Source: Diplosphaera chodatii
Taxonomy: Eukaryota; Chlorophyta; Trebouxiophyceae; Prasiolales; Stichococcaceae
Assembly (NCBI GenBank): GCA_032358165.1
Contig: JAALGY010000054.1
Coordinates: 2,170,001-2,234,000 of the forward strand
Direction: 5' to 3'
DNA length: 64,000 nucleotides
How positions within the stretch are numbered: the stretch's first letter is position 1; the number at the start of each line of letters is the position of its first letter. Below are positions 23,768-33,696 of the stretch, in pieces. Position numbers and translations under genes: made by a program. The notes under the pieces are model-generated. The model did no database searches and was not told the origin of the DNA. It saw only the letters and a program-made list of their open reading frames with translations.

Positions 23768-26700
23768 CTATGCCAGCTCAGCAGCGCTGCCACCAGCGTG
23801 CACATCCTCAGCATCCGCTGCCAAGTCCTGCTGCGCCGCGTCCACACCGGCAGTCCCTACGAGCTCTCGATGGTGCTGGTGCGAGTTGCGGGCTGCCTGC
23901 TGAGCGGCTGCTGCCTCTTCCTTTGCTGCCGTGATCTGCGTCCCTGCTGGAGCATCCGCTGACTGCAGCAGCGAGGAGACCCCCTGCACCAACCATGAAA
24001 CTGTGATTGTCGAACAAACTGTGCAGGGAACTATGAAGGGATTACTCATCCCTTATGCTCTGTCAAATGTCCATGGGACTACAGGACGAGACATGTGAAA
24101 CAAGAGCCCGCCTGCGCCGCCATGTGCTGCCGCTCCGCTTCGGCTGAAACGGCGCAGCACTGCGCAGCTACCGCCTCGCATGCCGTGGCCCACGGACTTG
24201 TGTCGGGCTTGCCCGCCAGCAGCACCTGCCTGGCCTTTGTCACCACCTGCTCCAGGGCATCCGCCCGCCTCACGGCCGCAGCCCGTGCAGCCTCTGCGCT
24301 GCGCTGCCTGCATGCGAGTTGGGTTGTCTGCACTTGTAATGCAGGCTCACGAAGGCAGAATCTGCCAAGCTGGACGTCTAGTGTCTGCTTGTGTTCTGCC
24401 TCTGGCCTGCACTTGTAGCTGGGCACTGTGCCAGGCACCATTGCAGCAGCCTGCAACATCTGCAAGGTTTACAGACTGAATCCTCAACCTTCACGGAGTT
24501 CACCTCTGATACGCCATGTCAGCCGCTGCTGTCGCTTGCTGGGCCCGCCGCCATGCATCGGCCCTGGTGGCCACCGCATCCGCAGCCGCTCGCCATTGCC
24601 TCTGGGCCTCAGCCTCGGCTACTTCCTGCTTCGCAGTCGCCTCTGCAAGCGCCAGCCTGAGCTCGACAGCCGCCTGCCGGCGCTGTTCAGCCTCCGCCTC
24701 GGCCGCCTTCCGCATGCGTGCCTCCTCTGCAGAGACGGCCGCATGCTCGGCAGCCACCTGCTGCTGCTGCGTCATCAGTGCTGCCAGAGCGACAATGGTC
24801 TCCTGTGTCACAGCATGCACGCACATCTTTCGAATCGATTGTGGCGTAGTCCGCAAGGGATTTCCCTGACTACGATGCCATGCGATACACAACACTCATC
24901 ATCATGCGCAACAATTGACACCTGCTGGGCAGCATTGGCCTCGTTCCATTGTGAATAGGCTTCCGACAGGGCCGCCTGATGCTCCGCAGCCGCCGCCGCT
25001 GCTTGCTGCTGGGCTTCAGCCACCGCCGCCTCCAGCTGCCGCCTTAAGGCAAAGTATTCTACGGCGTCTGCTTCCAGCTGCCGCTTGGCCTCCGCAGCAG
25101 CCGCCTGTGCTGCCGCAAGTGCAGCGGCCTGCTGCACTGCTTGCGCCGCCGCGCTCTCCTGAGCGACTGCCAACCCTGTCAGCAGCTCCTGCCGCTCAGC
25201 GGCATGCTCCGCCGCTTGTGCTGCCAGCTGCTGCTTGGCTTCTGTGGCAGCCGCCTGCGCTGCTGCCAGTGCAGGTGCATGCTCTGCAGCGGCCGCTTCC
25301 AGCTGCCGCCTGGCCTCTGCGGCATCCGCCTGAGCGCCATCGTCTCCTTCGGGGTGGTTGGGGGCAGGTGTGGTCTGCTGTGCGCCGTCGGCCCCTGAGC
25401 GCCCTCGTGCCCTGCCAGCCTCCTGCACGGCGGGACAGGCCGCGGCCGCCGCCGTCTCAGCCGCGTCAACGCGCTGCAGTTTGCGCCGCTTGGCGGGTGG
25501 CGCCGGTGCATCGCGCGCCGGCCCAGTGGCATTGCCAGTCGCAGCTGGAGAATGAAGACAGCAGTCAGTGCCAGCGCAGGCTCTCTAGGTTCACTATGCA
25601 ACATGCAGCTCATGTGCACCAAGATCGAAGCACAGCTGTGCAGTGCAATGCGCAACAACTCACCCGCAAGGCCCTGCAGTGGCAGTTCGGTATGCTGCCC
25701 TATTGGAGGAGGCAAGTCTCCTTGAGCATCTGCGGGCTGAAGGCTGGCAGCAGGCATGGCAGCTGCTGGGGCTGCTGCCGTGAGGCCATTGCTGAGGGCT
25801 GTGGCAGTGGCGGCGCCTACCGGACCGCCGTCGAGCGTGAGCCACCCCGAAGCAGCAGTTGCACCAGCAGGCGCCGCCAAGGTAGCAGTTGCGGCGGCAG
25901 CTGCTGCGGTGGCACCTGCTGGGGCGGAAGATGCTGGACCGCCATCCAGCGTGGGCGACGCCGGGGCGTCAGCCGGCGCAGCATGCGCTGCCAGCGCTTG
26001 TTTGCTGCGTCTGCGGCGCTTGCCGGCCGCCTTGCCGAGTGCCGCCGCTATGCTTATCTCACGCTTCTGCATGTACCTGGCATCAGCGTGGTTGTCAGCC
26101 GCGGTGGTGATGGCGGGCGTGTGCTCGTGGCTCCCCAGGAGCCTTATGCCCAGGGCTTTCTCGCTGGGCACACCGCCGCACTCCATGCGCTGCAGCAGGA
26201 TGATGTTGGCCCTGCCGGGCTGCTCGCCAGTCGCCTCCCGCAGCTGCTGCTCGATTTGGTTCCGCATGCCCTTCCCAATGTTGTCAATGCCGTCCGAGCT
26301 CCGCCGGGAGACAGTGCCAAGCCTGCGCCCACTGGGCAGCAGGTGCAGATCAATGTTGCTTGGAATAGCACAGCCGTTGTCGCCGTACTGGGTGCCGAGG
26401 ACCCGCTTCGGCACACGCATGTCGTCGCCAGCCCTGCGCCTGAGGTATGTGGGAGCGTGACCGCTGGCTGGCCGCCAGCTGGTGCTGCTGCCGTCCGCCA
26501 TCTGCGGCGGCAGCGGCTGGTTTGCAGCTGGCGCGCCGGCGCCACCCAAGCCGCCAGTTGGGTTGCTGCTCGGGCCCAGGCTGCCGGCGCCGCCTGTCAG
26601 CGACTGCACAACACAGGCAGCATGCGCTGGCGCGACGCGCCTCCTGCTGCTGGGGACTGGGCCTGTCAGAGCCGCTCCCGTGGTGGCCCCAGGGCGGCCA

Positions 26701-29700
26701 TGCTGCTGCGGCACTGCAGTTGCCGTGGGCTCCGCATGGCTGCCTCCAGAACGTGCAGGGGCGGCAGCTGCACCTGGCGCACTGCCGCCGCTGGTGCGCT
26801 GCCGGCGAGCCTGCGTCGCAAGTTCCGGGCTGTGTGACGTTGTGTCATTGAAAGTGTCAGTGATCTTGCGTCCATGTTGGCACATCAACGTGCAGCTTGG
26901 ACCTCACAAAACCGGCGGCACACCTGACCCACCTGTCCTGTGCACTGTCGCGCCGGATCATTGGGAGTTTCTGATGCTGGTTCGCCGGGCTGGCCTGAAT
27001 GTGGCATGGCAGCAGGCTGCAGCAGACTGTCCTGTGATTCGGACAGGTCAGTGGCAGCAGTCTGGTCCTGCTGCGACGGCGCCAAAGCTGCGCCGGCCGC
27101 ATCTGCATTGCGGACGCCGCGAGGGGCGGTGGCATTGGCTGCACACCCCTCCCTACTGTTGCTCTGGACCCCCTGTGGTGTGACTGCATGCACTGTGACC
27201 TGTGTTGGCAGCCTGCGGCGCTTGCCAGAAGGGCAGCCGGCTGTGCTACCGAGCTCACCCTGGCAGTCTGGCGTGGCCTGCACGTCGGTTGCTGGCACCG
27301 CTGCAGCTGTGCGCTTGCGGCTCGGCAGCAGGCGGATGCCGACGGCATCGGTTGTGAGCCTGCCGTGCCGGGTGAGGCGTCTGAGCTCGAGGGCGCCACT
27401 GGGCTGCTGACCAGTTGTCTGCTGCAGGTGGCGCTGCATCTGGCTGTGGGCCCCTGCTGACAACTTGATGCGGTTATCAGGCTGCACTGCCACTCTGCAC
27501 GCCTCATTGGCACCCGGCAGGAACAAGCTGATGGCTTTGGGCGGATGCGCGCCGAACAGCTTGACAATGTGCTGCCCTGGCACCCACACGCTGGTGCTGG
27601 GGTTGCCGGAGCCGAGAGACACAGCGACAGTGGTAAGGTGTGGCGCAGCACGCCGCTGGCTGCTGTTGACACACTGAGCGCGGCGCGCTGGCTGCTGAGG
27701 CGCAGTGGCCTGACTGCCCCCGCACAAGCTGTTGGTGCCCGCGCTGGCAGGCTGTGAGCTGCTAGGTTGTCCGTCTAACTTGTCCGGGGCACCCCCACCC
27801 CCACCTGCACCTGAACAGAACAAGAGCTTTGCATATCGCCAGACAATGCTGTCGCTGCTAGCAAGCAGTACATACACTGCACATGGTAGAGGATTTGTCT
27901 CTACCTGAGCGACCAGCAGGCCCTGCAGCACTGCAGGCCTGAGATGTGGCTGTGTTGCTGAGATCCGCTGCAGCTGGCTGTGGCAGGAGGCTCGCAGGGG
28001 AAGCGGCAGGCTGATTGACTCCGATCAGCTGCGGATGGTCTGGTGCACTCCTGTGCTCAGCACATGGCCCCGCTTGCTGTGACTCGAGCGGCTCATGGCC
28101 CGTTGAACTTGTTGTGGCGGAAGACAAGCTGCTGTCCGAGGCGTCCTGCGGTGGGGCATGTACCGTCCGGCAGCACAGCTGCTCCACCACGCCTGCAACA
28201 TCCTGCTGCACTCCTGCGGTTGTCACACGATCCCGCTGTGTTCATGGGGACATGCACCACGCTTCGGGGCCAAACACAGCTTGCATAGCACAAGACAGCA
28301 TAATGCGGCAATGTACACAACAAGGTGCAGTGCAGGCCTCACCTGGTACATCCAGGGGTGGGTCTGAAACGGCAGGCTGTGCTGCTTGCTGCAGAGGCGC
28401 AGACTGTGAGGAAGGTTGGTCTGCTGCATGCTCCTGAGGCACGGCAGTGGCATGATCGTGCTGCGGCAGCACAGCATCTACCATGGCAGCTGCGTCGCTG
28501 CCGCCACTGTGGGATGTTGCAGCTGCAGTGTTGTCTGCACCGCCATTGGTGGACCCGCAGGCAGGCGCACCGGTTGGAGCATCCGCCTGCAAGTGCATGC
28601 TGCGTTGCTACGACAGGCAATGCGGATAGCACATACATTGCACAAAGGTCAGCAAACACAGCCCTCAAGGGCAGGCCTGGCAGCAGAGCTGGCTCACCTG
28701 CCCTGCAGCGTTCTGGGCCACACCTGCATGGGGACAGAGCATTGCCTTGTCTGCTCTGCTGGGTTTCACAGGAAGCTGACAAGGTGTGTCTGGCTCGGGC
28801 GCAGGACGCATGGATGACAAGCACCTGCACAGGCAAACTGCATGCAAGCGCAAGAGACCCTTACCTGCAGAGGCCTCTGAACACGGCATAGGAGGCTGCA
28901 GTGCTTGCTGCCTGGTTGTAGGTTGCAGCGAGCATTCGGTTGCAGCTCCTTGAGTGCCGGCAGCAGGCTCATCGTGCGGCGGCGGTGTCACCGCCGTCAG
29001 GACAGCTGCACCGCCGCCGCTGCGGAGGATAGGGGCATGTGTTGCAGGAGGGGCACCAGCCACAGGCACGACCTGCAAGCAGGGCTTGCATCTTTTAAGG
29101 GTTCCGGCTGGGGAATTGCACAAAGCAACAGCTGCATGCAGCTGCCATGTGGTTGGCGCCATGACTTATTCACCTGCCCGGAGGCGGCTCGAGCTGCACC
29201 TGCAGATCCATCACACACGCATTTTGGGCAGGCACTCAGACGAGTGGGGTTGAGCACCGAGTAACGTGACAACCGAAAGGCTATACAGTTGCAACACGGG
29301 AGCCAAACAATTGTGAGCCTTACCCGTTGGGGCCTGCAGGCCTTGCATAGCAGGCGGTGAAGGTGGCTGCTTCGCGGCGGGCTGGATTGCTGCGGACATT
29401 GCTGGTTGCTGCGGGGTGGGCGCAGCAGGGCTGCTTGTGGGCCAGCTGAAGCGTAGTCTCCCTGCAGCCTGTGCGGGCAGCGGCTCGTTGGGAGATGGTC
29501 GACTTGACATGCCAAATGCATCCAGGGCACTGTCGGTGGCCAGCTCCTGGCTACTGACACCACCACCCTCGACTGATGGGTGCCCAGCTGGAGCGCCCAC
29601 GGTCTGGTTCTGCGCCCGCCATGCGCTGGAGGCGGCGCGCGCAGCTGCTGGTGTCGCCTGGCCCGCGTCTCGCAGTGCTGCTGCTGCAGGTAGTGGTGGT

Positions 29701-30430
29701 GGCACCTGCTGAGGTGGCCGCAAGGGTGGAGGTGCGGGCGGAGTGACGCGCACTGGCTGGGGAGGCGGGAGTGGCGGAGGTATGCGCTGTGGCTGGGGGC
29801 GCGGGAACGGCGGAGGCGCAGGCGGAGGTATGCGCGGTGGCTGGGGACGGTGGCGTGGCGAAAGCCCAGGCGCAGGTGGACGGATGCATGGCGGCTGCGA
29901 AGGCGGAACCGGTGAAGGCGCAGGTGGAGGTGGAGCAAAGCGCGGTGGCTGCGGAGTCGGAACTGGCGGAGGCCAAGTTATGGCGTCAACCCCTGTAGTT
30001 CGTATGAACTCAGTGGTATCATCTACAGAACTGCCCACTCGTTCAAGGTGCAATGTCCTTCATCCATGCAGTCGACCACCGCAGATTGCCAATGGCACAG
30101 AGGAAGCAGGGTGCAAGTGTCACCAGGGTTGCTGGGCCTGGCAGGCGTGGTACCAGGAATGCCCGCAGCAGGCTGGCCGCCTCCATGCTGGCTGCGTGCA
30201 GCCAATGCCTGCTGATGATGCGGGGCAACTGACGCTGGTCGCTGCAGTGCCTGCTGATAATGCGGAGCAACAGGCACTGGTTGCTGCAGTGCATGAAATG
30301 CATGACCCCTGGGCCAAGCCGCAGCCGCAGGTGCGCTGCCAGATTGGACTCTCCCAGCAGGGAGTACCATTGGTGCTGACACTCTCCCAGTGTGCCGACG
30401 TGGATCGTAAGGCAACCAGTGTTGAGCCAT
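23768..30430 (-). CDS. modular protein: proline-rich region, two repeat modules, coiled-coil C-terminus
   Basis: Thirteen exons close in phase to about 1715 residues (minus, in order): 30430-30124, 29992-29324, 29199-29174, 29072-28865, 28723-28698, 28586-28343, 28213-27905, 27810-26933, 26810-25664, 25544-24922, 24802-24504, 24307-24112, 23983-23768. The N-terminus is basic and proline-rich, including an extensin-like PPP region at about residues 105-200. Two repeat modules follow, at about residues 655-765 (WVPGQHIVKLFG, ALELRRL) and 1007-1115 (TYLRRRAGDDMRVPKRVLG, NIILLQRM), each followed by basic clusters (GKRRRLP, KRRRRSK). Residues ~1320-1700 are an Ala/Glu/Gln-rich coiled coil. Exons 3 and 5 are 26-nt micro-exons. 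The last intron appears to start with GC. The likely setting is nuclear; function is unknown. Confidence 0.68.
28698..28723 (-). other. 26-nt micro-exon (GVAQNAAGQ)
   Basis: Fifth exon of the modular gene at 23768-30430. It is flanked by an ATGCAG acceptor and a GTGAGC donor, enters in phase 1 and leaves in phase 0. Peptide pattern and length match the other micro-exons. Confidence 0.75.
29174..29199 (-). other. 26-nt micro-exon (GAARAASGQ)
   Basis: Third exon of the same gene. It is flanked by a CTGCAG acceptor and a GTGAAT donor. It is needed to carry the frame from the exon ending at 29324 to the exon starting at 29072; without it the frames do not match. Confidence 0.78.
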
Positions 30431-31865
30431 CGTGCTGAGGAATTCCTGCAGCTCTGGGAAGCTGTTCGGCTGCCAACACTCACATCACAGTCAGCCTGCT
30501 GTGCACAAGCATTGGCAGCACCCAAATAACGTCCAGCATCGCATGCAATCACCAGCTATGCTTGATGGAGCACCTGGCGTGTCCCTGTGCTGGCCGTGAG
30601 CACACCGGTTTGCAGTCGGACTGTTTCTCCCGTGAAGCTGGGCAGACGCATGCACTCGACTAAACTGCGACACGATCTACTCAGGGTGGCGATACTGGCT
30701 GCGGAGAGATCTCAAGTCGTTTTCTGAAGCTCTACCGGACCAGGCCGGAGACTTTCTGTGCCTCTTGTGTGGTCGTTCGACCGCACGCAGCTCACTTCCA
30801 CCTTCCCTCTTATGCTGCCATATTGTCCAGTCGATAAAGGCGAATACCGCTGTTTTATCAATACTACTGTATTCACCTTATTTCCCACCGCTTCTGGACT
30901 TCTCAGCATAATGGGAGGCGGGAAAGGGAACTCGGGAACAGCCGTCCAGGGGGCATCACGTCACAGTTGGCAAACCACCCTCGGAATAAACTGCGGGCTC
31001 TCTAGAGTCCGAGAATGGTCTAGATCCTCAGGAGCATCCATGCTGACCTCCTTCACAGCATGCATCGCCGTGCAGCTGCCACTCATCAGTGACCACAATG
31101 GCGGAGCACATATCTCGTGCGCCTGTGGGAGAGCATCTCCACCAGGCGGCCATCATGGCAATCCTGTGGCCAGCACATGCCCCGTCGGCATTGCACTGCC
31201 TGACTCCCAGCACATGACGCTGTTTGCACAGCATACATACCCAGCGCTGCACGCAGCTGCTGGTCAGCCTGCAAATGCAGCCAGCTAGTTGCCGCTGCCG
31301 GACGTGATATGTTCCAGGGACACAGAGGAGCCGTCAGGAGCCACCACTGCGGGGCCTGCCAACCATGGTGGCTCATCAGGAAAACGACGTCAGCCTATGT
31401 GTGCAGCTGCAAGTGAGTGGCCTGTTCTACAGTAGAGCAATTGGCACAATCGCTGCCCACTTCTACTGCGCAGGCGCGCAGTCCCAGGGCACACAACAAT
31501 ATCTTGCGTCTCGGCACAGCAGTGCTACCCTGGCAAGGTGCACACCTTCGGGCGCCTGCTGGTCAGCGCTGAGCATGCTGGGCGTCTTCTACCAGAGCAT
31601 GCTCGCAAGGGAAAGGGAGTTGCCTCCCAATCTCATGGTGAACACAAGCTCACAGGCGGAGGGGCGCATCGCTCCTTGACGTGCACATGCGTCTGGAAAA
31701 CATACACAGCTCTCGCGGCAGCGATTGCAGTGTATCCTGCATCGTCTTAGCCCAGAGGCTGAGGGCAACGGAACCCCACGTTCCATCAGCCGGGACCTCA
31801 GCAGCTGGTCCTTGGGCATTCCCAAGTGAGCACTCGCTCCAATCGATGCAGCACTTGCAGCGCAG
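30431..31865. other. intergenic region upstream of the modular gene
   Basis: About 1.4 kb upstream of the minus-strand start at 30430, expected to contain its promoter. A relatively AT-rich patch at 30780-30920 breaks the local composition. Short coding-like fragments at 31400-31680 could be further decayed module sequence, but I could not support an exon. Confidence 0.35.
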
Positions 31866-32589
31866 GTGGGCAAACATGAGCTGCTTGTGAACACGATCCT
31901 CTCAGCCTGCGCTCTGGAAAGCGCGACAACAGCATCATCATCCACCTGCCGAGCAGCACCCCGCTTCCTGCAGCAGCTCATGCGCCAGGCAACAGCCCGC
32001 AGCAACCAGGGGACCCAGCGGCCCCTGCCAGCGCCTATTAGCAGGCTGCCGGGGCAGTTGATGCAACAGTGTACCTGGCTCTGGACTGGGCCAACCCAGA
32101 GGCACGCCTGCACATGCCAAGGTCGAGGCTGGCAGAGCTGTTTGACGGCACACCTCCCCAAAAGTCGTGTTGTATCCAGAAAGCGGCCAAAACTCGATGA
32201 AGAAGGTGCCATAGGACTTCGCCATCAAGCTGCCACGAAGCGTCTGCCACCAGATGCGGCACAGTCAAAGCGGGCAGCTGGGCAGCACCCCCTTGATAAA
32301 AATTCAAGCGCGCAATCAGCACGGTGCCACAGCCCTCAGCATGGCGCTGCTCGGACGCCACCGCAGCGCAGCAGCACCCCGCAACACGCTGCCACAGACA
32401 CCACAGCCAGTGGCAGGCATCAGCGTGCGCCCAGCAGCAGCTCTCGCCGTGCATCTGCCAAGCGTGCCAGGGTGCAGGCGCAGCCGGCGGTCAGCGCCTG
32501 CTGGGCGCCTCAGTGGCAGTGGTGCTGCTGGCCAGCAGCCTGCCTGGAGGGCCGCACACACAGGGTTTGAGTCTGATGCAGCTCGGTGA
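31866..32589 (+). pseudogene. decayed copy of the repeat module with linker
   Basis: A linker-like Pro/Ala/Gln region leads into a clear module start (VYLALDWANPEARLHMPRSR) at about 32067-32126. The second half of the module (FAIKLPRSVCHQM, LIKIQARNQHGATAL) is present at about 32216-32330 but in a different frame. There is an in-frame TAG at 32039-32041, a frame change near the CCCCAAAAG run at about 32158, and a TAG at 32212-32214 just before the second half. A Ser/Ala/Arg-rich tail follows. This looks like a dead or partial copy of the neighbouring modular genes. It could still be explained by unrecognised introns, but none with good signals fits. Confidence 0.55.
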
Positions 32590-33696
32590 AGCTGCTTCGC
32601 GTTCATATTCGGGGCTGATCCGATCGCGTCCGTGGGCTACCACTGGTATACCTACGGTATACCTACCTGCGAGCGCGCAGCTGCTGACGGCCGGCGGGCG
32701 GGTGGTGCCGGGCACGGAGGCCCTGCTCCGCCAGTCGGGCCACCCGTTCAGGAACACCGCGCAGCACCTGAGCGCTGCGGCCGTGCCGCCGTGGTGACCA
32801 GGTGCTCCGCATGCCTAGCCCAGCTGCTGTCCAATCATGGAGGATAGATGCATCGTATGATGTCGTGGCCGCTACGGAAACTACACATGAACCTGCTGCG
32901 ATGGTGTTGTTCTGCTTCCGCCCAGCCTGCCAAACGTGTCTTGTTGCATGCTCGAACCAGCTGACAGGTTGTGGCGACAGCCTGCGGTGAAGGCATGACT
33001 GTGCATACGGCAGGTCAGCCCATCTGGGTTCTGCAGCCGAATGATAAACTGTTTCACGTTGGCTGGCCACATGCCGACTGCCGTCCGGCGGCTGACAACT
33101 GGCGGGCGGGTGGTGAACGGCGCAGAAGTCGTCCCGCTGCGGTGGGCTGACATCTGTCACTTTGGCAGGAGCTCTTACAACCGCTGCGCCATCCCGACAA
33201 CAAGGTGCTGTGCTCAGGTATACAGTAAACAACCTGGCTGCCCAGGCGGTCCCTGCATGAGGCAATGCACATCCCACGAGTGCGATACATAACTGCATGG
33301 AACCCCGTGTGCTATCCCTAGGGCCATCCATGTGCTGGCCCCTCCCGCAGCTGACAGTATACATCGCTATGCCTATGGCTGCTCAATGACGCGAAACTGC
33401 GTCACAAGAGTTCGTGGCAGCTGGCATGGCATCACGCAATGTGGCACCCGTGTGGCATTGCAGCAAAAGCTGGTCAATCAGATGCAGCAGCCCACGATCC
33501 AGCTGAGCATCGGAAGGTGGAAGCCAGAGTGTGCATGTCGTCATGTCGGCTGAACAGCCGATCATCTAGGGAAACCTGCGAAAGCACATCAGCTATGCGC
33601 TGAAGCATGTCTCATCGCTATGATCGTGCAAGTGAACACAAACACACCCGTCTGCTGGGCCGCGTGGTGATGGGCAGTTCTTAGAGGACGCAGCAG
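32590..33696 (+). other. unresolved region with paired GGRVV-type segments
   Basis: Two coding-like segments about 400 bp apart share a pattern: LLTAGGRVVPGTEALLR at about 32683-32733 and LTTGGRVVNGAEVVPLR at about 33088-33138. They may be upstream exons of the gene that starts near 33697, or remnants. No splice-consistent chain joined them to that gene. The rest of the interval shows nothing I can support. Confidence 0.35.

Noticed and set aside
21328..25544. Ala-rich periodic DNA read as a simple microsatellite or satellite array
   Set aside because: The periodicity follows codons of heptad-like coiled-coil sequence and exon phases. There is no constant DNA repeat unit.
30700..31010. AT-richer patch as a mobile element end or organellar insertion
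   Set aside because: I found no terminal repeats, target duplication, transposase-like frame or organelle-like gene.
31589..32212. Minus-strand open frame of about 200 codons
   Set aside because: The plus strand here carries recognisable, though decayed, module and linker sequence. The minus frame has no family-like features.
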